Shown: in pieces, positions 52,922 to 61,216 of the stretch | Position numbering within the stretch: position 1 is the first letter of the stretch | Layout of the letters: each line of letters begins with the position of its first letter | Assembly: GCA_964619785.1 (NCBI GenBank) | Contig: CAZUGH010000003.1 | Location: forward strand, 9,908 to 73,907 | DNA length: 64,000 nt | DNA from: CAZUGH01 sp964619785 | GTDB lineage: Bacteria > Bacillota > Clostridia > Lachnospirales > Lachnospiraceae | Direction: 5' to 3' | The notes under the pieces: generated by a model | The model's input: the letters and a program-made list of their open reading frames with translations, nothing else | The model's database searches: none | What the model was told of the DNA's origin: nothing | Program-made: the position numbers and the translations under genes

Positions 52922-53586
52922 GACTGTCCTCCTATTAATTCCCTGGCTTCTTCTAATCTAGCATAAAACTGAGGATAGAAATCCTCTGTGGCTTGATACG
53001 ACTTAAAAAAGAATTGCATGAGAAGATACATCACAGTCTGCCTCTTCACATTCTCATCGGTTGTTTCATGTACCTGTCTCTGCCACGCAAGAAGGAAGCT
53101 ATGCCATTCACCAATATACTTTTCATACTTCTTCATATTCGGTGTATCTAGCCATTCACTTACACGCACGGGTGTATGCTCCCCTTTGGTACATTCATGT
53201 ATCTGAAGAAAATAGGAAAATCCGTTCTCTTCATATATACGTCCTAACGGAAATAATCTGCAGATGCCTGGTCGCGCCGAATGAACATCGCATCGTCCCT
53301 CTTTATTCAAGAAAAAACAACGTCCCTCTTCACTCATTTTCAAACTAGGAAGTGCCACACCATCTACTAGTGTTAGTTCGAGCTGCTTGTTCATTAGTGC
53401 CTCTGCACTACACTTCAAATGACTAGTCAGACGATACATGTCATAGGGGTCGAGTACAATCGTGTCACCCATTCCCTGGCAACAATCCGAACATCCTCTA
53501 CAATCATCACAGCCTGCCTCTACCATATCATCTCTATGATATCTCTTACCATCGGAAACCCGATTCATATCCCATTCACGTAACAT
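52918..53586 (-). CDS. YkgJ-family cysteine-cluster protein
   Basis: About 222 aa. N-terminal Cys cluster CDDCRGCSDCCQG followed by CFFL, RCDVHSARPGICRLFPLG and HECTKG, the typical YkgJ/UPF0153 pattern thought to bind zinc or Fe-S. Function unknown; related to the N-terminus of FliB in its Cys spacing. Start at ATG 53586, 6 bases after GGAG; further in-frame starts (ATG, TTG) up to 53607 lack a site. First gene of the esterase-GH3-kinase-dus operon. Confidence 0.88.
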   Translation of the reverse strand: MLREWDMNRVSDGKRYHRDDMVEAGCDDCRGCSDCCQGMGDTIVLDPYDMYRLTSHLKCSAEALMNKQLELTLVDGVALPSLKMSEEGRCFFLNKEGRCDVHSARPGICRLFPLGRIYEENGFSYFLQIHECTKGEHTPVRVSEWLDTPNMKKYEKYIGEWHSFLLAWQRQVHETTDENVKRQTVMYLLMQFFFKSYQATEDFYPQFYARLEEARELIGGQS

Positions 53587-53651
53587 AGTTTTCTCCATCA
53601 TTTCCAAAACATTTCATATTGAGTAACATTTCACATCAATCGCTTATCTCT

Positions 53652-53680
53652 ATTCTATCTAAAAACCGCCATTTTTTCAA
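53652..53680 (-). promoter_or_regulatory. Promoter of the YkgJ-GH3 operon
   Basis: Minus strand TTGAAA (53675-53680), 17-base spacer, TAGAAT (53652-53657). Confidence 0.72.
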
Positions 53681-53688
53681 TCACATTA

Positions 53689-53717
53689 TTGACAAACAAC
53701 GAAGAATTACCTATGAT
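53689..53717 (+). promoter_or_regulatory. Promoter of the GGDEF gene
   Basis: TTGACA (53689-53694), 17-base spacer, TATGAT (53712-53717). Back to back with the promoter of the YkgJ operon. Confidence 0.8.
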
Positions 53718-53751
53718 TAGTCCATAGTTATATACTTACTGGGGTGTACAA

Positions 53752-54687
53752 ATGACAAAAAAAATTATGAGCTTCATCGGACTTTTACTTACCATAATTC
53801 TGCTCTTCATCACACCGCTTATCATTCCGAATTGGCATATTACGGTTCACTATTATTATCTATTTCCTCATTTTTTGCTCTTTTTATTGTTTTCTGTTAT
53901 CTATCAGCGGAGTGGACTCAAACCATCTCCACTGTTAATGAGTATTGCCTGCTTTGTGTTTTACCTCTTGTTAGGTATCATTTTTATCGGAATCAGTGTT
54001 TTTCCCTACCCAGATACCCCACAGATTTTTTTGACGGTACTGTATTTTCTAATTCCAACTTTGATGATTTTGCACCCTAGTTTCATCATTACAATCACCA
54101 TTATTTGTGAAGTAGTCTATCTCGTCCTTGCTTTGCAATTCAAGACCTCTGCTTGTGTAGAGCAAGATGTGTTCAATAGTTTTGCTAGCATATTATTTTC
54201 TAGTGTCGTGACATTTACAATCAACCGTCTGCGCATTCAGGATTATCATACACGAACTAAATTGCAATTATTAAGCATGACAGATCGACTCACAAATCTT
54301 CTCAACAAAGGTTCTTTTGAAGGAGAATGTACTTACATCTTAGAAAATACACTCAGCACCAAGTGTCATGCATTAGTCATCCTAGACCTAGACGATTTTT
54401 GCTATATCAATAATAACTATAGTCACCAATGTGGTGATGAAGTTTTGATTCGATTTGGGGCTATGTTAAAGCAGTATTTCCCTGAACCCAACTCAGTAGG
54501 CCGTATCGGTGGGGATGAGTTCGCTGTATTTATCCCTTCTACAACTGGTATGAAAGAACTTCAGAATCGAATTCAAAACTTTCAGCGCGAGATACCTTCC
54601 ATTCGCTTTCAAGGCGAAAGTATCGTACCTTCCTGCAGCGTTGGCGCTGTCGTTACCTCATCTCAATCGTCCTATGATGATCTCTAA
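53752..54687 (+). CDS. Membrane GGDEF diguanylate cyclase, truncated by a stop codon
   Basis: 311 aa. About six hydrophobic segments (1-165), then a GGDEF domain (LLSMTDRLTNLLNKGSFE, LVILDLDDFCYINNNYSHQCGDEVL, active site RIGGDEF) that makes c-di-GMP from two GTP. No RxxD inhibitory site before GGDEF. The frame ends at TAA 54685-54687 after SSYDDL, exactly where the family continues YRLADTALY; reading on in frame past the stop gives RLADTALYNIKETNKGKNRI and then VVS up to TAA 54757-54759. So one base (TAC/TAT to TAA) removes the final helix and strand. The protein may be inactive, or the base may be an error. Confidence 0.85.
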   Translation: MTKKIMSFIGLLLTIILLFITPLIIPNWHITVHYYYLFPHFLLFLLFSVIYQRSGLKPSPLLMSIACFVFYLLLGIIFIGISVFPYPDTPQIFLTVLYFLIPTLMILHPSFIITITIICEVVYLVLALQFKTSACVEQDVFNSFASILFSSVVTFTINRLRIQDYHTRTKLQLLSMTDRLTNLLNKGSFEGECTYILENTLSTKCHALVILDLDDFCYINNNYSHQCGDEVLIRFGAMLKQYFPEPNSVGRIGGDEFAVFIPSTTGMKELQNRIQNFQREIPSIRFQGESIVPSCSVGAVVTSSQSSYDDL

Positions 54688-54759
54688 CGCTTAGCTGATA
54701 CCGCTCTTTATAATATAAAAGAGACAAACAAGGGGAAAAACCGCATTGTTGTCTCTTAA
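54688..54759 (+). pseudogene. Severed C-terminal end of the GGDEF domain
   Basis: 23 in-frame codons after the premature TAA carry the conserved GGDEF C-terminal signature (LADTALYNIKE ... GKNRI) and end at a natural TAA. See the preceding CDS. Confidence 0.75.
54719..54757. terminator. Hairpin between GGDEF and DUF1858 genes
   Basis: Stem AAGAGACAA/TTGTCTCTT (54719-54727 with 54749-54757). Minus-strand side continues TTATATT; likely terminator of the DUF1858/AlaX transcript. It overlaps the severed GGDEF codons. Confidence 0.6.
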
Positions 54760-54762
54760 GTA

Positions 54763-54963
54763 TCAATCTCCGTTGATGTGCTGGTCAAGTCGTTGTACCA
54801 GCTCGTCAATATCACATCCGTGCATCTGGCATGCCTGCTCAAGTGTCTCTCGTGGGGACATATGACAGCTCACACAATGAAGTCCCATCTCCTCGAAGCA
54901 GGTCTGTGCCGAGGGATAGGATTGCAATACTGCACCAATGAGTGAATATTTTGTTATAACCAT
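54763..54963 (-). CDS. DUF1858 redox-disulfide domain protein
   Basis: 66 aa. Matches the small domain often linked to hybrid-cluster and other redox proteins: GAVLQSYPSAQTCFEEMGLHC, then CVSCHMSPRETLEQAC. The CxxC pair suggests a redox disulfide. Stand-alone version, GGAGG before ATG, 23 bases after the AlaX gene, so co-transcribed. Partner protein unknown. Confidence 0.88.
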   Translation of the reverse strand: MVITKYSLIGAVLQSYPSAQTCFEEMGLHCVSCHMSPRETLEQACQMHGCDIDELVQRLDQHINGD

Positions 54964-54986
54964 CTATCTCTACCTCCATATTTCTT

Positions 54987-56144
54987 CTAAATATTTAAGC
55001 ATTTTCGAATCTCTTCCTGCGTTGCTTGTACCAATCCCTGAATCATCACATTACTTCCACCACCCTTAGAACCAAGCTGTTCTCTCATCTGCGTGGCAAG
55101 TTCTTTCATATCTACGTTTTTGCTTCCAAGGATGTAACGATACCCCTCTATATCATCTCCCGAGAAGATTCCAGCAATCCCTGTATGTTGTTCCACAAGT
55201 TGATTCACTGTATTTCTCATAACACCATTGTCCACTTCAGATTCAAAGAGGACTACATTTTCCTCATCCTTAGATAGCTGAGATAGTTTTATCTCCATTA
55301 TCTCTTGCCTGCTCCCAGCAAGTTCTGCTTTCAATGACTGTTGTCCCTCTTTGAGCCTCGTAACCGTAGCCAATATCTCTTCCTCTTTTGAAGACAAAAG
55401 TGATCCTAGCTTCGTTACAATCTCCGCCTTCTGACAAAAACTATCTAAAGCACGGAATCCACAGAGAATACTCAAGCGCACGCCACCTTTATAGTTCTGA
55501 CATGACATCACCTTGAGCATACCAACTTCACCCGTCTTTTTCACATGTGGTGCACAACAGGCACACACATCTACACCTGGTATCGTAATCAACCGAACCT
55601 GACCATCAATCTCAATCTTGCTGCGATAGTCCATGTCCTTTAATTCCTCTTTGCTTGGGAATGACGCTTGTACATCTATATTATCCACAATTACCTGATT
55701 CGCCTGCTTCTCAATCTCATTTACATCATCCGCTGTCAATACTCCGTCAAAATCCATCGTCACAACCTGATCACTCAGATGAAATCCCACATTATTATAT
55801 CCGAATCGGTTATGCACGAGTCCCGAGTAGATATGCTCTCCTGTATGCTGTTGCATATGACTGAAGCGATGTGTCCAATCAATCTTACCCGTAACCACAC
55901 TTCCCACTTCAAGTGGTGCTGTCATGGTATGTGTAATCACATCATTCTTAATCTGTACATCAACCACTTCCTGTCCATCTATAAATCCTGTATCTGGGCT
56001 CTGACCACCCTCTTCTGGGAAAAATAATGTCTGGTTTAGTATAATTTCGTATTTACCTTCTTCGATTTGTTCACAAGTCATTACACTTGCTGTAAACTCT
56101 GTTGCATAGCCATCCTGGTCATATAACTTAATTGTATTTTCCAC
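54987..56144 (-). CDS. Alanyl-tRNA editing protein AlaX, long form
   Basis: About 385 aa. AlaX proteins hydrolyse Ser-tRNA(Ala) or Gly-tRNA(Ala). N-terminal AlaRS-like beta domain (TLFFPEEGGQSPDTG), zinc/editing site HMQQHTGEH and CACCAPHVKKTGEVG, and a C-terminal coiled-coil plus DHHA1-like domain (FSGDDIEGYRYILGSKNVD, GSKGGGSNVMIQG). Start proposed at GTG 56144, 6 bases after GAGG; the ATG at 56156 is itself part of the recurrent GAAATGAGG leader and lacks its own site. Confidence 0.9.
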   Translation of the reverse strand: MENTIKLYDQDGYATEFTASVMTCEQIEEGKYEIILNQTLFFPEEGGQSPDTGFIDGQEVVDVQIKNDVITHTMTAPLEVGSVVTGKIDWTHRFSHMQQHTGEHIYSGLVHNRFGYNNVGFHLSDQVVTMDFDGVLTADDVNEIEKQANQVIVDNIDVQASFPSKEELKDMDYRSKIEIDGQVRLITIPGVDVCACCAPHVKKTGEVGMLKVMSCQNYKGGVRLSILCGFRALDSFCQKAEIVTKLGSLLSSKEEEILATVTRLKEGQQSLKAELAGSRQEIMEIKLSQLSKDEENVVLFESEVDNGVMRNTVNQLVEQHTGIAGIFSGDDIEGYRYILGSKNVDMKELATQMREQLGSKGGGSNVMIQGLVQATQEEIRKCLNI

Positions 56145-56228
56145 ACGAATCCTCATTTCTCAAAATCTTTTTTCTTTTAATCATAGCACATTTTCTATTA
56201 TTAGAAAAGAGCACATACCCATTCATGA

Positions 56229-56257
56229 TTGAATCCAAGTTAGAATGATGGTATACT
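56229..56257 (+). promoter_or_regulatory. Promoter of azlCD
   Basis: TTGAAT (56229-56234), 17-base spacer, TATACT (56252-56257). Confidence 0.78.
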
Positions 56258-56289
56258 TTTTTCATACAAATTGACGAAAGGATTTCACT

Positions 56290-56935
56290 ATGAACAAGAA
56301 GAAAAACACATTAAAGCGTGCATTCTTAGCCGCTTTTCCACATACAATTCCCATCTTCGCAGGGTTCTGGTTCCTTGGTCTCACCTACGGAATCTATATG
56401 AATGTTTCCGGATTTTCTTTTCTATATCCAATGCTTATGAGCCTAACTATATTTGCAGGTTCTATCGAATTTGTCACAGTTGGTATGTTGCTCGGACCTT
56501 TTAATCCATTGCAAGCATTAGTAATGACCCTGATGATCAATGCCAGACATCTCTTTTATGGAATTTCAATGCTTGATAAATTCAAAGGAACAGGACGAAA
56601 AAAACTGTATCTCATCTATGGTATGTGCGACGAAAGCTTCTCTATCAATTACACTGCCAACGTTCCAAAGGATGTGGACTATGGATGGTTTATGTTCTTC
56701 GTCACATTGTTGAATCATCTGTATTGGTTCACTGGTTCCACACTCGGCGGTATCTTTGGCTCCATAATACATTTTGATACGGAAGGACTCGATTTTGTCA
56801 TGACTGCCATGTTCGTCGTGATTTTCCTCGAACAATGGCTAAAAGATAAGTCCCACACAAGTAGCTTGCTAGGACTTTTATTAACAATTCTTACCTTGAT
56901 TCAAAAGCCACTTACGAAAGGAGATTCCCTATCAT
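56290..56935 (+). CDS. azlC: AzlC-type branched-chain amino acid exporter subunit
   Basis: Large subunit of the AzlCD exporter for branched-chain amino acids and analogues. Hydrophobic, with FPHTIPIFAGFWFLGLTYGIYM, AGSIEFVTVGMLLG and LVMTLMINARHLFYG, all typical. The frame runs into gap 2 after residue 215; if the two 55-base flanks are merged the next bases complete TGA, giving a 215-residue protein whose stop overlaps the azlD start (ATGA). That is the usual azlC-azlD arrangement. Confidence 0.93.
56881..56935 (+). repeat. 55-base sequence repeated on both sides of gap 2 (copy 1)
   Basis: Identical to 57036-57090. Spans the last codons of azlC up to the AT of the azlD start. Same length as the gap 1 repeat. 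Confidence 0.95.
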
Positions 56936-57035
56936 NNNNNNNNNNNNNNNNNNNNNNNNNNNNNNNNNNNNNNNNNNNNNNNNNNNNNNNNNNNNNNNNN
57001 NNNNNNNNNNNNNNNNNNNNNNNNNNNNNNNNNNN
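56936..57035. other. Assembly gap 2 (100 N)
   Basis: Exactly 100 Ns between identical 55-mers; almost certainly no missing sequence, since merging the flanks restores azlC and azlD in the usual coupled order. Confidence 0.98.
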
Positions 57036-57090
57036 TTAACAATTCTTACCTTGATTCAAAAGCCACTTACGAAAGGAGATTCCCTATCAT
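57036..57090 (+). repeat. 55-base sequence repeated on both sides of gap 2 (copy 2)
   Basis: Exact copy of 56881-56935; includes the GAAAGGAG ribosome-binding site of azlD. Confidence 0.95.
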
Positions 57091-57415
57091 GACGTTAACT
57101 CAACAGATTATCATCATCCTTATGGTCGTTATCGGTACTATGATTACACGTTTTTTGCCCTTCCTCGTATTTCCCGCAGACAAACCAACGCCCAAATACA
57201 TTCAGTATCTGGGCGCCTATCTTCCTGCTGCCGTATTCGGGCTTTTAGTTATCTATTGTTTGAAAAATGTCAGTATCTTCACGGGAAGCCATGCAATTCC
57301 AGAGATGATAAGCATCCTTGTTGTAGTAGTTCTCCATCTGTGGAAGCGTCAGATGCTCGTATCCATCGCTGGCGGTACAATCTGTTATATGCTTCTTGTT
57401 CAGTTTATTTTTTAG
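57089..57415 (+). CDS. azlD: AzlD-type branched-chain amino acid exporter small subunit
   Basis: 108 aa, four hydrophobic segments: IGTMITRFLPFLVFP, YIQYLGAYLPAAVFGLLVIYCL, then a C-terminal pair. Works with AzlC. ATG with GAAAGGAG upstream; ATGA overlap with azlC after gap removal. Its 3' end overlaps the 3' end of trkH by 11 bases (convergent). Confidence 0.94.
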   Translation: MTLTQQIIIILMVVIGTMITRFLPFLVFPADKPTPKYIQYLGAYLPAAVFGLLVIYCLKNVSIFTGSHAIPEMISILVVVVLHLWKRQMLVSIAGGTICYMLLVQFIF

Positions 57416-58877
57416 TGGTTTTCTTACCCTTTCTTGCCAAGGCTTCCTTCCAAAGTGATGGATGGAACAACAGAAGCAGTGGGAATAATTCAAGACGTCC
57501 TGCTAACATATCGAACATGAGAACATATTTTGAAAATTCCGAAAACACATCAAAATTCCGTGTTGGTCCTACCAATTCCAGACCAGGTCCTATATTATTG
57601 ATTGTCGCAGCTACCGCTGTAAAATTCGTAACCATACCCTTTCCTTCAAATGAAAGAGCAAGTACCGAAGCTGAAAACACAATAATAAACGTGATAAAAT
57701 AAACATTTGTAGAACGAAGTACCTCATGTTCAATCGGCTTACCTTCTAGCTTAATCTTCTTCACACTTCTTGGGTGAATATAAGAGTTCAATTCTTTACC
57801 CAATGTCTTTACCAAAATAACAAATCTCGACACCTTGATTCCTCCACCTGTACTACCCGCACAGGCTCCGACAAACATCAAAAGGACCAAAATCGTCTTA
57901 CATGCCTGCGGCCACAAGTTAAAGTCTACCGTAGAAAAGCCAGTTGTGGTAATAATCGATGCCACCTGAAAGGCAGCGTCCGTCATGGATTTAAAGGTGC
58001 CCCCAGATAAGTGCAAAATATCATAGAAAATCAATCCAATACTTGCAAGTATGATAATGAGGTACCAACGTACTTCTTCCATTTTGAAGGCTTTCTTGAA
58101 CTTGCGTAACAGAATCAGATAGTAAGCAGCAAAATTCACACCAAACATAATCATAAAGATTGTAACAACCCATTGAATGTAAGGGGTATAGCTCATGATA
58201 CTATCATTTTTAATACCAAATCCGCCCGTACCCGCTGTACCAAAGCTAATCGTCAATGCATCAAATAGCGGACATTTTCCTATGAGCAAGAAAAGTACTT
58301 CGAGTAAGGTCATTCCTAGATATATTCCATACAACACTCGCGCCATATGCTTCACAGTAGGTGCCATCTTACCAACGGATGGTCCTGGACTCTCTGCACG
58401 CATCAGGTTAAAATGTGATCCTCCACTTAGTGGGATGATAGCAAGTAAGAACACAAGCACACCCATGCCACCAATCCAATGAGTGAAGCTTCGCCAAAAG
58501 AGCGCTGTATAACTGAGGGCTTCAACATTACTAACGACACTAGCACCTGTCGTTGTAAAACCAGAAATCGTCTCAAATAACGCATTCGTAAAAGATGGTA
58601 TCTCGCCACTCACGAAAAAAGGCAGGCAGCCAAACAAACTCAGTAAAATCCAGCTGAGTGCCGTAGCAACACAACCCTCTTTTAAAAAGAACACATAATC
58701 CTTTGGTTTCTTGTATGTCATTAATAAGCCGATGCCACCACATATGGCTGCAACAGCAAGGTAATATACACCTTCATTTTCCTGGTAAATCACTGCTACA
58801 ATACATGGTAACAGAAGTAACAATGCCTCAATCTTTAGCACACAACCTAATATATACCTAATAATCGATCGATTCAT
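57405..58877 (-). CDS. trkH: Trk-type potassium uptake protein TrkH
   Basis: 490 aa membrane channel subunit for K+ uptake with four pore loops, each with a Gly filter: TTGASVVSN, GTAGTGGFGIKN, TTGFSTVDFN and NNIGPGLE; GACAGSTGGGIKVSR marks the intracellular gate region. Eight bases downstream of trkA. Convergent overlap with azlD. Confidence 0.95.
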   Translation of the reverse strand: MNRSIIRYILGCVLKIEALLLLLPCIVAVIYQENEGVYYLAVAAICGGIGLLMTYKKPKDYVFFLKEGCVATALSWILLSLFGCLPFFVSGEIPSFTNALFETISGFTTTGASVVSNVEALSYTALFWRSFTHWIGGMGVLVFLLAIIPLSGGSHFNLMRAESPGPSVGKMAPTVKHMARVLYGIYLGMTLLEVLFLLIGKCPLFDALTISFGTAGTGGFGIKNDSIMSYTPYIQWVVTIFMIMFGVNFAAYYLILLRKFKKAFKMEEVRWYLIIILASIGLIFYDILHLSGGTFKSMTDAAFQVASIITTTGFSTVDFNLWPQACKTILVLLMFVGACAGSTGGGIKVSRFVILVKTLGKELNSYIHPRSVKKIKLEGKPIEHEVLRSTNVYFITFIIVFSASVLALSFEGKGMVTNFTAVAATINNIGPGLELVGPTRNFDVFSEFSKYVLMFDMLAGRLELFPLLLLFHPSLWKEALARKGKKTTKK

Positions 58878-58885
58878 CTTAGCAA

Positions 58886-60280
58886 CTAACCCCTCTTATG
58901 TAATATATCCTGTATATTGTTAAAACCTGTATGTGTTGTTACAATCATAACCGTGTCTCCCACTTTGATGCACTCTTGGCCACTTGGTATGATAATCTTG
59001 CCATTTCGACTAATAAATGATATCAGCAAATCCTTCTTAAGTGGAAGATTCATCAAAGGTGTATCCGTCACAGCTGACTCATTCTCAACGAGAAACTCGA
59101 TTGCTTCTACTCGATAATCAAACATATGATAAAGCGTCTCAATATTGCTATTCATCGAATTTTTCTTCGCACGAACATAGGCAATAATTGCTTCCGAAGT
59201 GATATATCGAGGATAAATCACACTTCCTAAATCCAATTGACTGATAACGCTTTTAAAATTACTTCGATTGACCTTCGTGATGACCTTCGCCTTCGAATTC
59301 TGTCTCGCATATAGTGTCAGCAATACATTTTCCTCATCGAGTCCTGTCAATGCGATAAAGGATTCCATGTGCTCACAGTCTTCTTCTTTGAGTAATTCCT
59401 GATCTGAACCATTCCCATTGATAATAATGGCATTCGGTAATAACGTACTCAACTGCTCACAGCGTTCACGATCAATCTCAACAATCTTCACATCAAGTCC
59501 CATCGCAAGTAGCTGTTTGGCTAAATAATAACCAACCTTGCCACCACCGATAATCAATGCATTTTTCACACGATTCGATGCAGTACCAATCTTCTCAAGG
59601 AATGTCTTGGCAACATTTCTCGAAGTCACAAATGATATCACATCTCCTGCTGCCATCTGATAATCACCAGACGGAATTGCAATTTCTCCTGCTCTCTCAA
59701 CAGCACAGATAAGGATATTAGAAAAATTCTTGCTAAGTTCTGCAACTGTCATTCCATCTAATACATTTTCTTCTTTGATTTTATATTTTACCAACTCTGC
59801 CTGACCATGTGCAAAGGTTGTTACCTCCAATGCCGTAGGTAGTGATAGAATACGTGCTATCTCATTTGCTGCCTCTAGCTCTGGGTTAATAATCATAGCA
59901 AGTCCAAGTTGTTCTTTTAGATAACCACTTTCCTTGCTATAATCCGGTGTTCGTACACGTGCAATCGCTGCACATTCACCAACCTGCTTCGCAATAATAC
60001 AACACAATAGGTTCAATTCATCGGATCCTGTAACTGCAATCAACAAATCTGCTTCTTCAATTGATGCTTCCGTCTGAACACTAAAACTTGCACCATTACC
60101 AACCACACCCATTACATCATAAGCATTGACTACGGATTGTACTTTTCTTGCATTCGTATCAATAACAGTAATTGCGTGACCTTCTGTACTAAGCTGTTCC
60201 ACAAGTGTCTCGCCAACCTTACCATAGCCAACAATGATAATATTCAATCCCGTCTTCACAGAATTCTTTTTCGTAAACAT
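58886..60280 (-). CDS. trkA: Trk system regulatory protein TrkA
   Basis: 464 aa peripheral protein with two RCK units, each a Rossmann fold plus TrkA_C. First nucleotide site VGYGKVGETLVEQL, second IGGGKVGYYLAKQL, each followed by an acidic residue at the second strand end (TVIDTN, KIVEID). Gates TrkH in response to NAD(H)/ATP. Promoter at 60325. Operon trkA-trkH. Confidence 0.95.
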   Translation of the reverse strand: MFTKKNSVKTGLNIIIVGYGKVGETLVEQLSTEGHAITVIDTNARKVQSVVNAYDVMGVVGNGASFSVQTEASIEEADLLIAVTGSDELNLLCCIIAKQVGECAAIARVRTPDYSKESGYLKEQLGLAMIINPELEAANEIARILSLPTALEVTTFAHGQAELVKYKIKEENVLDGMTVAELSKNFSNILICAVERAGEIAIPSGDYQMAAGDVISFVTSRNVAKTFLEKIGTASNRVKNALIIGGGKVGYYLAKQLLAMGLDVKIVEIDRERCEQLSTLLPNAIIINGNGSDQELLKEEDCEHMESFIALTGLDEENVLLTLYARQNSKAKVITKVNRSNFKSVISQLDLGSVIYPRYITSEAIIAYVRAKKNSMNSNIETLYHMFDYRVEAIEFLVENESAVTDTPLMNLPLKKDLLISFISRNGKIIIPSGQECIKVGDTVMIVTTHTGFNNIQDILHKRG

Positions 60281-60324
60281 TTGAATAACTCTCCTTCATT
60301 TATCTATTCGGTAGCTTTGGTTCT

Positions 60325-60353
60325 ATTATAATCAATTTCTGTCCATTCGCCAA
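60325..60353 (-). promoter_or_regulatory. Promoter of trkA-trkH
   Basis: Minus strand TTGGCG (60348-60353), 17-base spacer, TATAAT (60325-60330). Confidence 0.7.
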
Positions 60354-60372
60354 CTAAATTTCGACTTTTCTT

Positions 60373-61194
60373 TCATTTTCCTAGTCGTTTCTTGACATAA
60401 GCTAAGCTTTCCATATATTCTTCGTCCGTTTCAAGGTGTTCGATAATCATCGGCATATCCAAATTCTCTGCCTCGGCGAGTTCAGCATACAGCTCTAAGT
60501 CGAGAATACCATCTCCACACCGCGTCTCTCGCAACTGAAAAGTATAATCATCTAAAAGCTTAATATCCTTTAGGTGACAGCTGCAAATCTTGCCTTTTAG
60601 CTTGATAAAGCATCCACGTAGAAACTGTTCATTATAAAAATATCGTCTTGGATCTGTAATCATATTAACCACATCAAGGTGTGCCATAAACTGTGGGCGA
60701 TTCACATCATGAATCAATCTCAGGTACTCATCTGGGCTTGTTGGAATCATCCATGGCATCGATTCGATACAAAAATATGTATGTACAGGCTTTGCCTGGT
60801 CAATCACATATTGAACCGTCTTAACTGTCTTCTCCCATGTATCCTGACTAAAATTATCCCGATATCCCCCGTCCCATCGAGGTCCCACTGGCGTCCCTGC
60901 TACATTGACACAGCAAACTGCTCCGATGGCATCCGCCATCTTCAGCTGTCCAATCGCATATTTGATTGCTTCTTGACGCTTACTCTCATCCGGGTCAAGC
61001 ATATTGTTCCAAATCCCCACCTCTGCTATCACAAGTCCTGCCTCGTTCGCAGCATTCTGATAGGCTTTGATGGTCTCTTCTCCTGCTAGATAATTCACAG
61101 GAAATACAACTGACCCACAGCCAGCATCTTTCATTTTATCTGCCCATTCTTCGGGATTCTTGTGTTCTACCGTTGTAGATAATCCTAATAACAT
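60373..61194 (-). CDS. Sugar phosphate isomerase/epimerase (xylose-isomerase-like TIM barrel)
   Basis: 273 aa. AP-endonuclease-2 fold with likely metal ligands Glu in FCIESMPWM, Asp in AHLDVVNM, His in SCHLKDIK and Glu in MIIEHLET. Such enzymes isomerise or epimerise sugars and keto-acids; substrate unknown. ATG 61194 lies 7 bases after GAGG in the GAAATGAGG leader; a TTG two codons upstream is less likely. Last gene of an operon with an FMN enzyme and an aldo/keto reductase. Confidence 0.88.
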   Translation of the reverse strand: MLLGLSTTVEHKNPEEWADKMKDAGCGSVVFPVNYLAGEETIKAYQNAANEAGLVIAEVGIWNNMLDPDESKRQEAIKYAIGQLKMADAIGAVCCVNVAGTPVGPRWDGGYRDNFSQDTWEKTVKTVQYVIDQAKPVHTYFCIESMPWMIPTSPDEYLRLIHDVNRPQFMAHLDVVNMITDPRRYFYNEQFLRGCFIKLKGKICSCHLKDIKLLDDYTFQLRETRCGDGILDLELYAELAEAENLDMPMIIEHLETDEEYMESLAYVKKRLGK

Positions 61195-61216
61195 GTCCAA
61201 TCCTCATTTCTATATA

